Numbered from the stretch's first letter, positions 16,976-26,581 are shown. The stretch: 64,000 nt of DNA from Shewanella algae (GCF_009183365.2 NZ_CP068230.1:2571001-2635000); one strand, 5' to 3'. A program made the numbers and translations. The notes: generated from the sequence alone by a model not told the origin.

Positions 16976-18112
16976 ATGGACACACATGCAGCCCTTTACG
17001 AGCAAGGACGGCAACGGCTGGAGAAATTGCGTCAGCTGCCCGCCCGCCAGGACAAATCTTTACAGGAACGTATGCTGGATCACGGCCTGACCCGCCGTGA
17101 CTTTATGAAGTGGAGTGCATCGGTTACCGCCATGCTGGCGTTGCCCTTGCCCTTCTCCAACCTGGTGGCCGAAGCTGCCGAACTGGCCGATCGGGTACCT
17201 CTGATTTGGTTGCATCTGGCCGAGTGCACAGGTTGCTCCGAATCTCTGGTGCGTGCCGACACGCCGAATCTGGATTCGTTGATCTTCGATCATATCTCGC
17301 TGGAATACCACGAGACCCTGATGGCTGCCGCCGGCTGGCAAGCAGAAGAGAATCTGGAGCACGCCCTTGAAGCCTACAAAGGCAACTACCTGCTGGCGGT
17401 TGAAGGGGCTGTGCCAACGGCCAACAACGGCGCCTTCTTAACGGTCGGCTGTAAGGGCCACACCGGGCTTGAAATCATCAAGCACGCCGCCGAAGGTGCT
17501 GCCGCGATAATTTCTGTGGGTACCTGTGCCTCCTTCGGCGGGGTTCAGGCCGCAGCGCCCAACCCAACCGGTGCCAAGGGCGTCCATGAAGTGGTCAACA
17601 AGACAGTGATTAACCTGGGTGGCTGCCCACCGAGTGAAAAGAATATTGTCGGCACCCTGATGTACTTCATCATGTTTGGCAAGCTCCCTGCCCTGGACAT
17701 GTTCAATCGGCCCAAGTGGGCCTATGGTGCCAGGGTGCACGACAATTGCGAACGCCGTGGCCGTTTCGACGCCGGTGAATTTGTTGAGGAATTCGGCGAT
17801 ACCGGCGCCAAAGAAGGCTACTGCCTCTACAAGGTAGGCTGTAAGGGCCCTTACACCTACAACAACTGCCCGACCGAGCGCTTCAATCACCATACCAGTT
17901 GGCCTGTGCTGGCCGGTCATGGCTGCATGGGCTGCTCTGAGCCCAACTTCTGGGATGATATGGCTGACTTTGAAAAACCTCTTGGCAGACAACTGCTGCA
18001 TGGCCTGGATGCCACCGCCGATACCATAGGCGCTGTCATTCTCGGTGCCACTGTGGTGGGTATCGGCGCCCATGCGGTTGCCAGTCTGTTTGCCGGTTCG
18101 AAGGAGGATTAA
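16976..18112 (+). CDS. hyaA: [NiFe] hydrogenase small subunit
   Basis: Periplasmic, membrane-anchored small subunit carrying three FeS clusters, 378 residues. It has a Tat signal (TRRDFMKW followed by a hydrophobic stretch), the proximal cluster ligands ECTGCSES, GTCASFGG and GGCPPSE, and the distal/medial ligands HDNCERRG, GYCLYKVGCKGP, NNCPTERFN and GHGCMGCSEPNFWD. A C-terminal hydrophobic helix (GAVILGATVVGIGAHAVASLF) anchors it near the cytochrome b. The two extra proximal cysteines of oxygen-tolerant enzymes are absent (Gly in CTGCS and in SFGGVQ), so a standard, oxygen-sensitive enzyme is predicted. It is the first gene of the hya-hyp operon, with FNR-type control. Confidence 0.97.
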   Translation: MDTHAALYEQGRQRLEKLRQLPARQDKSLQERMLDHGLTRRDFMKWSASVTAMLALPLPFSNLVAEAAELADRVPLIWLHLAECTGCSESLVRADTPNLDSLIFDHISLEYHETLMAAAGWQAEENLEHALEAYKGNYLLAVEGAVPTANNGAFLTVGCKGHTGLEIIKHAAEGAAAIISVGTCASFGGVQAAAPNPTGAKGVHEVVNKTVINLGGCPPSEKNIVGTLMYFIMFGKLPALDMFNRPKWAYGARVHDNCERRGRFDAGEFVEEFGDTGAKEGYCLYKVGCKGPYTYNNCPTERFNHHTSWPVLAGHGCMGCSEPNFWDDMADFEKPLGRQLLHGLDATADTIGAVILGATVVGIGAHAVASLFAGSKED

Positions 18113-18115
18113 TCA

Positions 18116-19819
18116 ATGAACCAACGTGTAGTCATAGATCCCATTACCCGTATCGAAGGCCACCTGCGTGTTGAGGTGGAAGTCGATGAAAACAATGTGG
18201 TGCAAAAAGCCTGGTCTTCCTCCACCCTGTGGCGCGGTATTGAGGTGATCCTCAAGGGCCGTACGCCTATGGATGTGGGCCTTATCGTGCAGCGGATCTG
18301 CGGTGTGTGTACCTATTCCCACTATCGCTGCGGCACCGAAGCGGTGGAAAATGCCCTCGGGATGAAAATTCCGCTCAACGCCCGCTATCTGCGCTCCTTG
18401 ATGCACACTTCACTGTTTATGCACGACCATATAGTGCATTTCTATCATCTGCATGGTCTGGACTGGGTGGATGTGGTTTCCGCTCTCAGTGCCGATCCCG
18501 CCAAGGCGGCTCAAGTAGCACTCAAGTACACAGACAAGCCGATTGCCGCCGGTGAAGGTGAACTCAGGGCCGTTCAGGAGAGAGTCAAAGGCTTTGTCGA
18601 AACCGGTAAGCTTGGGCCTTTCGCCAACGCCTATTGGGGTAACGGTACCTATAAATTCACCCCAGAGCAGAACCTGATTGCCCTGTCGCACTATCTCAAG
18701 GCACTGGAAGTACAGCGGGTTGCGGCAGAGATGATGGCGATTTTCGGCGGCAAGCAGCCTCACCCTCAGTCTCTGGTGGTCGGCGGTGTTACCTCGGTGC
18801 GTGATATGCTAAGCCCGGCAAGATTACAGGAGTGGAAACAAAAACATGCCATTGTGGCTGACTTTATCGAGCGTGGTTACAAGGCCGATATCGTGATGGC
18901 GGCCGAAGCCTTCGGCGGCGAAGCCTCGGTACTGGGCGGCGTTAACATCAAGAGCTTTATGGCTACCAACGACTTTGTCACAGCCGATGGTGAGTATCTG
19001 TTTGAACAAGGGGTTATCCTCAAGGGCGACCTGGCCGGTGTCAGCGATATCAACCCGGATCTGATCGCCGAAGATGTCACCCACGCCTGGTACAAGGCCG
19101 ACAAGCCGCAACACCCTTACGATGGCACCACAATTCCTGATTACACCGGCTTTGTAGAGCGCGACACGGTTTACGGCAAACTGCCGACCCTGGATGGTGA
19201 CAACAAATACAGCTGGGTGAAATCCCCCCGTTACCAAGGTGAACCTGTGGAAGTGGGCCCACTCGCCTGCCTGCTGGTGAACTATGCCAGAGGCAATCAA
19301 GTGGTAGTCGATGCCGTCAATGGTTTGCTGCAACGTACCGGCTTGCCGATTGAAGCCCTGTTCACCACCCTTGGCCGCACCGCGGCGCGTATGTTGCAAA
19401 CCTCGATTGTGGCCAAAGAGGGATTGCGCACCTTCGACGCCCTGCTGACCAATATCCAGAGTGACGACAGCACTTATATCAAGCCTGAGCTCGACAGCAA
19501 CAAAGAGTATGTCGGCCACTCCATGATTGAAGCTCCCCGCGGTATGCTCAGTCACTGGATCCGCATCAAGGGGGGACTGGTGGAAAACTATCAGGCCGTG
19601 GTGCCCACCACCTGGAACGCAGGACCGGTGGATGCCAAGGGACAGATGGGACCTTATGAGGCATCACTGATAGGCTTGAAACTTGAAGATCCCGCCAAGC
19701 CGCTGGAAGTGATCCGCATTATTCACTCTTTCGATCCCTGTATGGCCTGCGCCGTACACGTGATGGATTACAAGGGGCAATCCTTGGGCGAATTCCGTAT
19801 CGATCCCAATGCCCGCTAA
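18116..19819 (+). CDS. hyaB: [NiFe] hydrogenase large subunit
   Basis: Catalytic subunit holding the Ni-Fe(CN)2CO centre, 567 residues. The N-terminal ligand motif is RICGVCTYSHYR and the C-terminal one DPCMACAVH. After that His a 19-residue extension (starting VMDYKG) should be removed by HyaD when nickel is in place. The N-terminus IDPITRIEGHLRVE is typical of group 1 uptake enzymes. It has no signal peptide and should travel with HyaA by the Tat route. The start is three bases after the hyaA stop, with a GGAGG ribosome site. Confidence 0.98.
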   Translation: MNQRVVIDPITRIEGHLRVEVEVDENNVVQKAWSSSTLWRGIEVILKGRTPMDVGLIVQRICGVCTYSHYRCGTEAVENALGMKIPLNARYLRSLMHTSLFMHDHIVHFYHLHGLDWVDVVSALSADPAKAAQVALKYTDKPIAAGEGELRAVQERVKGFVETGKLGPFANAYWGNGTYKFTPEQNLIALSHYLKALEVQRVAAEMMAIFGGKQPHPQSLVVGGVTSVRDMLSPARLQEWKQKHAIVADFIERGYKADIVMAAEAFGGEASVLGGVNIKSFMATNDFVTADGEYLFEQGVILKGDLAGVSDINPDLIAEDVTHAWYKADKPQHPYDGTTIPDYTGFVERDTVYGKLPTLDGDNKYSWVKSPRYQGEPVEVGPLACLLVNYARGNQVVVDAVNGLLQRTGLPIEALFTTLGRTAARMLQTSIVAKEGLRTFDALLTNIQSDDSTYIKPELDSNKEYVGHSMIEAPRGMLSHWIRIKGGLVENYQAVVPTTWNAGPVDAKGQMGPYEASLIGLKLEDPAKPLEVIRIIHSFDPCMACAVHVMDYKGQSLGEFRIDPNAR

Positions 19820-19831
19820 GGAGGAAGCGTC

Positions 19832-20503
19832 ATGGCTACATCGAGTGTTTCCTATAAACAGGAGATAGTATTCAGCGCCGCGATCCGGATATTTCACTGG
19901 CTCAGAGCGCTGGCCATTTTGGTACTTGTAATGACAGGCTTTTATATCGCCTGGCCATTTCTGGTGGCGCCCGAATCCAGTGATGTGTTGGTGCAAGGCT
20001 GGATCCGCTTTGCCCACCTGATCTTCGGCTTTATCCTCTGTGCCATTACCCTGGCCCGAGCTTATCTGTTCTTCTTCAGCAAGAGCGATATTGAGCGGCG
20101 CTCGTTTCGGGATGTGATGAGCGTGAAAAGTTGGATAGTTCAGCTCAAGTCCTATCTGTGGATGGGTAAGCTGAACAAGGCCGGTGTCTATGGCCCACTG
20201 CAATTTATGACCTATCTGGCAGTGTCTGTTATGGCCGCGGTGATCTGTATTACCGGTCTGGTACTCTATGCCAACGTCTACCATCAAGGTATGGGCGGCT
20301 GGCTGTGGGATATCTCCGGCTGGATCACGGCGCAGATGGGTGGCCTGGCCATCGTCAGGATCTGGCACCATTATCTGACCTGGGCCTTTGTCATCTTCGT
20401 GGTTATCCACGTTTATATGGCAGTCTGGACAGGTATCCGCTTCAAACATAACTCAGTGGACTCTATCGTCTCGGGTTATGACTATCACCCGGACAAGCAC
20501 TAG
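19832..20503 (+). CDS. hyaC: Hydrogenase b-type cytochrome subunit
   Basis: Inner-membrane dihaem cytochrome b that passes electrons from the small subunit to the quinone pool, 223 residues. Four hydrophobic helices carry histidines in family positions (IFHWLRAL, RFAHLIFG, WHHYLTWAFV and IHVYMAVW). AAGGAGG lies just upstream. Its place after hyaAB, with the HyaA C-terminal anchor, indicates a HyaABC complex working with menaquinone, in the uptake or, at low potential, the evolution direction. Confidence 0.96.
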   Translation: MATSSVSYKQEIVFSAAIRIFHWLRALAILVLVMTGFYIAWPFLVAPESSDVLVQGWIRFAHLIFGFILCAITLARAYLFFFSKSDIERRSFRDVMSVKSWIVQLKSYLWMGKLNKAGVYGPLQFMTYLAVSVMAAVICITGLVLYANVYHQGMGGWLWDISGWITAQMGGLAIVRIWHHYLTWAFVIFVVIHVYMAVWTGIRFKHNSVDSIVSGYDYHPDKH

Positions 20504-20510
20504 AGGTCAG

Positions 20511-21110
20511 ATGAAGATATTGCTGCTGGGTATTGGCAATGTCCTGTACGCCGATGAAGGTATCGGCGTACATTTTGTCAATTACCTCAATGAAAACTAT
20601 CAATTTACTCACCCAAGCGACCAGCTCGATCTCCTCGACGGCGGCACCTTGGCACAGGGGCTTACCCCCATCATTGCCAAGTACGACGCTTTGCTCTTGG
20701 TCGATACAGTCAATGCCGCAGGCGCCAAACCCGGCGAAGTCTATTTCTTCGACTTCGATAAGGCTCCGCCTGAAATCGATTGGCAAGGCAGCGCCCATGA
20801 AGTGGAAATGCTGCAAACCCTGATCATGATGGAGATGCTTGGCGACAGGCCCCACACCATGGTGCTTGGCATCACCCCAACCGTGATTGAACCCATGACG
20901 CTTGGGCTCACACCGCAAATTGCCGCCGCCGTGCCCTTGATGGAAACCACGCTTATCAACTATCTGCAGCACCTTGGCTGGCAATGCCAAAAAACCGGTA
21001 ACACTGACATAGAAGCCCTTATTCCCCACTCCTATCGCCCAAAGCTGTCTGTAACTGCAACGGTCGATGAAGAAGACAAACTGCCGGAAACATCCCATGA
21101 AACTCGTTAG
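20511..21110 (+). CDS. hyaD: Hydrogenase maturation endopeptidase
   Basis: Nickel-dependent protease of 199 residues that cuts the C-terminal extension from HyaB. Conserved elements are LGIGNVLYADEGIGVH (nickel-binding Glu), LLLVDTVNA (Asp) and SAHEVEMLQT (His). I use the ATG at 20511, just after GAGGTCAG; an in-frame start at 20388 would lie inside hyaC. The C-terminal 30 residues are longer than usual and charged, and overlap the start of the next gene by 14 bases, suggesting coupled translation. Confidence 0.95.
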   Translation: MKILLLGIGNVLYADEGIGVHFVNYLNENYQFTHPSDQLDLLDGGTLAQGLTPIIAKYDALLLVDTVNAAGAKPGEVYFFDFDKAPPEIDWQGSAHEVEMLQTLIMMEMLGDRPHTMVLGITPTVIEPMTLGLTPQIAAAVPLMETTLINYLQHLGWQCQKTGNTDIEALIPHSYRPKLSVTATVDEEDKLPETSHETR

Positions 21111-22980
21111 ATTCGAATTTGACTGCGCCTCGCAGCAGCCTTGGTATGGGCATTTATGTAACCAATATCTTAATTACGATAAGCTGAATATCACTATCGC
21201 CCTGTTGCCGTTGAAATCCGCGGCCAAGCAAAGCACTGCTGCCGCCCTAGAGCACAATCATCAGGCGCCCAGGATCCTCTGGCGATATATTCTCGAAGCC
21301 GAGGGGAGCCAGAGTGAGCTTGAGCAGCTCGCCGATGAAATTGCGGGTGATTTTCTCTTGAGCACCAGCTTGCTGGACTCACGTATTTTACTGGCAGAGG
21401 AAAGACTCGGCGCCGCCACGCCACTGGCTTTAGCCGACGTACTTCCCAATTCAACCACTCGGCCGAGCCTGGCGTTTTGTCAGTACTGCCAGCCTCGTTT
21501 GGGCGATAACCAACACCCTGATTTTGCCAATATCCGTTTGCCCTGCCCCCACTGCCTTGGCGAAGAGGCGGTATTGGCTGAGCCGGAACTCTGCGCCCTG
21601 CAACCAAGCGATATCCGCGCCATGGCCGAGCAACTGCTTGAGGGCAAATCGCTCACGCTCACCGACAGCGGCAATCGGCGCCTAAAACTGAGTCGCAAAC
21701 AAGATGATATGCCTCAGGGCATACCCAGCGGCCAAACACTTATCTGCTGCAATCCCAATAGCCTCAACGCCCACTTCCTGCTGACCGATGCCGAAGTGCT
21801 GGCGCTTTCTTCGATGGAAAAACCTGCGCTGCAATTAAGACCCTGCTCGCAGCACCCCAGGCTCACACAGCCCTTGTACTCAGTGGCGTTTGCCGATAGC
21901 AGACTGCTGCTGATCATCTGCGAGTATTTGCGTATCAAGGGCTGCGATTATCTGTTTGCGGTCGAGTTATCCCAGCCTTCCCGTGTAGAGCTATGCTGGA
22001 TAGCCGGTCACTATCTGCCGCTCTATGCTCACCAGGCGCGGCTGAGTAAGGCAAGCTCAGGCCATGCCTTGCCGGAAACCCTGCACGATGAGGCAAGGTT
22101 CGGCAAATCAGTGGCGACCGTTCAAAGCCCAGGCAACCCAAAAGAGCCGCAAATTGTATTGAGAGCGGCCACGGAGAATGACGCGAATATCTGGCAAGTG
22201 GCCACCGATCACGGCGCCGAATGCGCCTTCAACGCGCTGCTGGCCGAATTCTCAGGTATAAAAAAAGCCGCACTGCTCTATTTCAGTGGCTCGAATCCCT
22301 CACAAATACGCTATCTGGATAAGGACGGCAAACAAGAGTGCTTCTTTGAGCTGACTCAACTGCCCGCCAGCGGCTATGAGATAGTACACGCACTGGAGCA
22401 AAGCCCGCAGCGCACTGTGGTGCAAAAATTCAAAAGCCAATTCCCCGAGTGTTATAACCGCCTGCTGGATTTTGGCAGTCAGCAGCCATCCGCCTTCCCC
22501 GGGTTGGATGCGCTATGGGCCGTTATCGCCATCATCAGTGGGCTTGGTCAGCAGGGTCAGTCGGCCACTGAGCTTAAAGATGCCTTTATCGCCGCCGCCA
22601 TGAGTTACAAGGGCGCCAACGCACCGCGAATCGATTACCCCTTGGCCAAGGGCGAAGCGGTGCGCGGCCTTAACTGGTGCAAAACGCTGGGCACTGTCAT
22701 GAGTTTCCGCCTCGCCGGTTACACAGATGCCGCCAAGCTCTGCTTCGCCGCCCAGGATTCACTGGCCGACTATCTGGCCAACTGGGTCGAGCATCTGGAT
22801 CTCAGCGTTGGTATAGATTGTGTCTTTCTGGCCGGCAGCGCCATGGCCAACCCGGTTCTGAGCAAGAGAATCGCCATTCGCATCGGCAAAAACTTCCCGC
22901 TGGCAGCCAGTCAGCAGCTCGATCTCGATGGCGCCCTACTCGCCGCCGGCGCACTTTGGCTCAGGCAAAGGAGGCGCTGA
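21097..22980 (+). CDS. HypF-like paralogue without a conserved acylphosphatase motif, function unknown
   Basis: A 627-residue protein encoded between hyaD and hypF. Residues 128-153 form CX2C-X18-CX2C (CQYC, then CPHC), the exact spacing of a HypF zinc module, where true HypF has two. Residues about 165-350 loosely resemble the YrdC-type region (MAEQLLEGKSLTLTDSG; ADSRLLLIICEYLRIKG). The C-terminus resembles the Kae1-like carbamoyltransferase part (GIDCVFLAGSAMANPVLSKRI, then DLDGALLAAGALWL). The acylphosphatase signature GxVQGVGFRP and the metal-binding HHFAH are missing. So it looks like a decayed or repurposed HypF copy serving as a scaffold or chaperone. The start overlaps hyaD and the stop overlaps the hypF start. 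Homology is by eye and should be treated as a hypothesis. Confidence 0.75.
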   Translation: MKLVRFEFDCASQQPWYGHLCNQYLNYDKLNITIALLPLKSAAKQSTAAALEHNHQAPRILWRYILEAEGSQSELEQLADEIAGDFLLSTSLLDSRILLAEERLGAATPLALADVLPNSTTRPSLAFCQYCQPRLGDNQHPDFANIRLPCPHCLGEEAVLAEPELCALQPSDIRAMAEQLLEGKSLTLTDSGNRRLKLSRKQDDMPQGIPSGQTLICCNPNSLNAHFLLTDAEVLALSSMEKPALQLRPCSQHPRLTQPLYSVAFADSRLLLIICEYLRIKGCDYLFAVELSQPSRVELCWIAGHYLPLYAHQARLSKASSGHALPETLHDEARFGKSVATVQSPGNPKEPQIVLRAATENDANIWQVATDHGAECAFNALLAEFSGIKKAALLYFSGSNPSQIRYLDKDGKQECFFELTQLPASGYEIVHALEQSPQRTVVQKFKSQFPECYNRLLDFGSQQPSAFPGLDALWAVIAIISGLGQQGQSATELKDAFIAAAMSYKGANAPRIDYPLAKGEAVRGLNWCKTLGTVMSFRLAGYTDAAKLCFAAQDSLADYLANWVEHLDLSVGIDCVFLAGSAMANPVLSKRIAIRIGKNFPLAASQQLDLDGALLAAGALWLRQRRR

Positions 22981-25406
22981 TGACAGCGCTTGTTGCCCAA
23001 AGCTTAAATATCAAAGGCATAGTCCAGGGAGTGGGTTTTCGCCCCTGGATTTTCCAGTTGGCAAAACGCTTTCAGCTCACGGGCCATGTGCTCAACGATG
23101 GCCAGGGCGTCAGCATATTGGTGCAAGGTCCGGAGATGGCGCTGGCAGGATTTCGAGCCGCGCTCGATACCGAGCGCCCGCCGCTGTGCCGCATTGATGA
23201 GCTCACCGTCAGCCATGCCCAAGTGCAGGACTTGCAAGATTTCACCATAGCGCACAGCAGTGCGGGGCAAGCGGCGGCCATAGTCACTGTGGGCAGCGAC
23301 AAGAGCAGCTGCGATGCCTGCTTGGCCGAGATTCGCGATCCCAACAATCGCCACTTCGGTTACCCCTTCACCAACTGCACCCACTGCGGCCCCAGATACA
23401 CCATTATCCGCAACCTGCCCTACGACAGACACAATACCGCCATGGCGGGCTTTGCCCTTTGTGATGCCTGCCGCCAGGCCTATGAAGACCCTATGGACAG
23501 GCGCTATCACGCCCAGCCGGTCAGTTGCCCCAAATGTGGCCCCGAGCTGACACTGCGTGGCGCAGGCGGCGAAATCCTCGCCAAGAGAGAGCAAGCGCTG
23601 GCGCAAACCATTGCCCTTATCGAACAGGGCAAAATCCTCGCCATCAAGGGCCTAGGGGGCTTTCATCTGATCTGCGATGCCGGTAATCATGACGCAGTCA
23701 CTGAACTTAGGCGCCGCAAGTGCCGCCCGGCCAAGCCGCTGGCACTGATGATGCCCTCAATCGAGTTCGCCAAACAATATGCCGAAGGCTCGAGCGCCGA
23801 ATGGCAACTGCTCAGTAGTCAGGAGCGGCCGATTGTGCTTATGGCCAAGAAGCAACACCAGACTGACGCTCCGGCACTCAGCAGCGCCATAGCGCCGGAT
23901 ATCGATCGGCTGGGTTTGTTCCTGCCTTATACGCCGCTGCATACCCTGCTGCTCGATGGCCTGCAGCGGCCGCTGGTGGCCACCAGTGCCAACCGCTCCG
24001 GCGAACCGATTATCACAGACGGCGACGAGGTGCTACGGCAACTCGGCAAACCACCTCTGGCTGTGGTCGATGCAATACTGGATCATAACCGCCCCATCAT
24101 CAACGGCTGTGACGACTCTGTGGTGCAGATGCTGGATGATGAACTGCAAGTACTGCGTCTCGCCCGCGGTTATGCACCGCTGAGCCTGCCAAGCAAGAGC
24201 TTGGCGAGTAAGGACTCTGGAGACAACAGCTCCAACAAGCTGCCGTCACTGCTGGCCGTGGGCCCACAACAGAAAAACACCCTGGCGCTCAATATCGGTA
24301 ATCAGCTCTATCTCAGCCCCCATATAGGCGATCTTTTCAGTGTTGAGGCAGAAGGCTATTTCGAGCGCACTTTGCAGAATTTCCATCGCCTGTACCGCTT
24401 TGAGCCCGAGGCCATCATCCGCGATAAACACCCCGACTACGCGTCCAGCCGCTGGGCCGAGCGTCAAAGTACTCGGCAGCTTGAGGTGCAGCATCACTTC
24501 GCCCATCTGCTGGCGGTGATGGCAGCCAATGATTACAGCGGCAAGGTGCTGGGCTTCAGCTTTGATGGCACAGGGCTTGGAGATGACAACCAGCTCTGGG
24601 GCGGCGAACTGCTGCTGGCCGACTGTCAGGGATTTCAGCGTCTGGCAACCCTGAGTCCCATGACACTGCTCGGAGGCGAGCAGGCCATTCGCGAGCCTTG
24701 GCGCCTGCTCTATAGCCTGCTGTTGCAAAACCATGACATTGAAGAGTTGCAGCAATTGGCGGTCTTTGCCGCCGAGCCTGCAGCCAAGCTGGCCAACCTT
24801 GGCAAGCTCGCCAGCAGTGGCATAGGCCCCAAGAGCCACTCCATAGGCCGTTTATTCGATGCCGCCGCCGCGCTGCTGGCGAGCTTGAGACTCAGCCAAT
24901 ATGAAGGCCAGGCCGGGATTATCCTGGAAACCCTTGCCCGCAGAGCCATTGCCGCCGGGAAACAGCAAAGCGCCGAGAAGCTTGGCTTAGAGCCGAAGCT
25001 TGAACATGAGCTCGAACCGACAAACACTCGCGCCGAGCTGGTGCTTGGGCAATGGCAAAGCGCGCCGTTATTTTCAGCGCTGCTGCAAGCCTGGCGCACC
25101 GAGCCGGACAGTGAACTGCTGGCGCTGGCCTTTATTCAGGCCATAGGCAAGGGGATTATCGCCGCGGCGCTCAAGGCCCGTAACTGGCTCAAGGCCGAAG
25201 GAATAGACGAGCTGCCGCTGGTACTGAGCGGCGGCGTGTTTCAAAGTAGACTTCTCAGTGAATACTGCCACCGGGAACTCGCCCGGCTTGAATTTCACCG
25301 CTTGAAACCCGGCCTGGTGCCGGTCAATGATGGCGGTATCGCCCTCGGGCAGCTCTGGTATGGATTACATCAACCCGGGCTCACACAGAGCCTGGCCGAA
25401 CGTTGA
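22980..25406 (+). CDS. hypF: Carbamoyltransferase HypF
   Basis: Converts carbamoyl phosphate and ATP to a thiocarboxamide on the HypE C-terminal Cys, the source of CN ligands. About 808 residues from the ATG at 22980, which overlaps the preceding stop (TGATG). In order: acylphosphatase domain (GIVQGVGFRPWIFQLA), two zinc modules (CDAC-X18-CTHC and CDAC-X18-CPKC), a YrdC-like domain (IKGLGGFHLICDA; LVATSANRSGEPI) and a Kae1-like domain with HHFAHLLAVM and VLSGGVFQSRLL. A longer in-frame extension to 22677 lies wholly inside the upstream gene and is not used. Confidence 0.97.
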   Translation: MTALVAQSLNIKGIVQGVGFRPWIFQLAKRFQLTGHVLNDGQGVSILVQGPEMALAGFRAALDTERPPLCRIDELTVSHAQVQDLQDFTIAHSSAGQAAAIVTVGSDKSSCDACLAEIRDPNNRHFGYPFTNCTHCGPRYTIIRNLPYDRHNTAMAGFALCDACRQAYEDPMDRRYHAQPVSCPKCGPELTLRGAGGEILAKREQALAQTIALIEQGKILAIKGLGGFHLICDAGNHDAVTELRRRKCRPAKPLALMMPSIEFAKQYAEGSSAEWQLLSSQERPIVLMAKKQHQTDAPALSSAIAPDIDRLGLFLPYTPLHTLLLDGLQRPLVATSANRSGEPIITDGDEVLRQLGKPPLAVVDAILDHNRPIINGCDDSVVQMLDDELQVLRLARGYAPLSLPSKSLASKDSGDNSSNKLPSLLAVGPQQKNTLALNIGNQLYLSPHIGDLFSVEAEGYFERTLQNFHRLYRFEPEAIIRDKHPDYASSRWAERQSTRQLEVQHHFAHLLAVMAANDYSGKVLGFSFDGTGLGDDNQLWGGELLLADCQGFQRLATLSPMTLLGGEQAIREPWRLLYSLLLQNHDIEELQQLAVFAAEPAAKLANLGKLASSGIGPKSHSIGRLFDAAAALLASLRLSQYEGQAGIILETLARRAIAAGKQQSAEKLGLEPKLEHELEPTNTRAELVLGQWQSAPLFSALLQAWRTEPDSELLALAFIQAIGKGIIAAALKARNWLKAEGIDELPLVLSGGVFQSRLLSEYCHRELARLEFHRLKPGLVPVNDGGIALGQLWYGLHQPGLTQSLAER

Positions 25407-25481
25407 AATTACTGATTGATATCAAGGCATCTGCCGCCAAAGCGGCGCATGCTCAGATTAAGGAACCAAAGGGAGTTCATT

Positions 25482-26333
25482 ATGTGTAAAGATTGCGGAT
25501 GTTCACTGCCCAGGGGCAACGGCGGGCATCATTCTCACGAGCATGGTCATTCTCACGGACACGATCACAATCACAGTCACTCTCATGGCCATTCCCATGA
25601 GCACTCTCACAGCCATTCTCATAGCCAAGGCACAGTACACACCAACCCGCAGCTGAACGACAGCAAGACACTGTCGGTGATCCACAAGATCCTCGACAAA
25701 AACGATATCGAAGCCCAGCACAACCGTGAACACTTCGAATCCCACGGGGTGATGGCCTTCAATATCATGAGTAGCCCCGGCAGTGGCAAAACCAGCCTGC
25801 TGGAGCATCTCGGTGCCTATACAGACAAAAAATACTGCGTCATTGAAGGCGATCTGGAAACCTCGCGGGATGCCGACCGCCTCAAGGCCAAGGGCATAGA
25901 AGCGATTCAGATCCAAACCGGCAGCGCCTGCCACCTGGATGCCTTTATGGTGCACGGTGCCCTGCACCAGCAAGCGCTCGACAACATGGATATCTGCTTT
26001 GTCGAGAACGTCGGCAACCTGGTGTGCCCGGCCAGTTATGATGTGGGCACCCACATGAATATTGTGCTGGTTTCCATCCCCGAGGGCGACGACAAGATTG
26101 AAAAATATCCTGTGATGTTCCACCGCGCCGATCTGGTGCTGCTGACCAAGTGCGATCTGCTGCCCTACTTTGACTTTGATGTCGCCGAGGCCCGCGCCCA
26201 GGTGAGTAAACTCAACCCCAAGGCCGAGGTATTGGAAGTCTCTACCAAAGATCCCGCCAGTTTGACCCGGGTCGCCCAGTGGCTGGATAAGCAGCTCGCC
26301 GCCTTTACCGAGCGCACTTCGGAGGCTTGCTGA
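25482..26333 (+). CDS. hypB: Hydrogenase nickel incorporation GTPase HypB
   Basis: GTPase of 283 residues that delivers nickel to the hydrogenase large subunit with HypA. It has an N-terminal MCKDCGC, the high-affinity nickel site type, and then a His-rich stretch (about residues 18-50, HxH repeats) that may store nickel. The SIMIBI GTPase core follows: MSSPGSGKTSLLE (P-loop), EGDLETSRDADR, VENVGNLVCPA and LTKCDLLPY (base recognition). The start ATG at 25482 follows GGGAG; an in-frame start at 25416 lacks one. Zinc or nickel ligands in the G domain (SACHLDA) are present. Confidence 0.97.
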   Translation: MCKDCGCSLPRGNGGHHSHEHGHSHGHDHNHSHSHGHSHEHSHSHSHSQGTVHTNPQLNDSKTLSVIHKILDKNDIEAQHNREHFESHGVMAFNIMSSPGSGKTSLLEHLGAYTDKKYCVIEGDLETSRDADRLKAKGIEAIQIQTGSACHLDAFMVHGALHQQALDNMDICFVENVGNLVCPASYDVGTHMNIVLVSIPEGDDKIEKYPVMFHRADLVLLTKCDLLPYFDFDVAEARAQVSKLNPKAEVLEVSTKDPASLTRVAQWLDKQLAAFTERTSEAC

Positions 26334-26581
26334 TGTGTTTGTCTATCCCATCCCAGGTAGTGGAGCTGCACCCCGAAAGCCAGAGCGTTACCGTGGAAAC
26401 CCTGGGGGTTAAACGCACTGTGAGCTGTCATCTGTTGGATGAACCGCTTGCCATTGGCGACTATGTGCTTATCCATATCGGCTTTGTGATGAACAAGATA
26501 GATGCCGAATCTGCCGCCGAGAGCCTGGCGCTGTACCGTGAGATAGCGGCCAAACTGGAGGCGGAAGATGGCAGAGCTTGA
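26333..26581 (+). CDS. hypC: Hydrogenase maturation chaperone HypC
   Basis: Small chaperone (82 residues) that carries the Fe(CN)2CO unit with HypD and binds the large-subunit precursor. It has the essential N-terminal Cys in MCLSIPSQVV, which after Met removal contacts iron. The ATG at 26333 overlaps the hypB stop (TGATG), and the gene overlaps hypD by 14 bases. An OB-fold-like pattern (VGVKR-type segment LGVKRTVSCHLL) fits the family. Confidence 0.95.
   Translation: MCLSIPSQVVELHPESQSVTVETLGVKRTVSCHLLDEPLAIGDYVLIHIGFVMNKIDAESAAESLALYREIAAKLEAEDGRA

Noticed and set aside
22677..22979. N-terminal extension of HypF
   Set aside because: The extension lies inside the upstream gene in another frame; the acylphosphatase domain starts properly at 22980.
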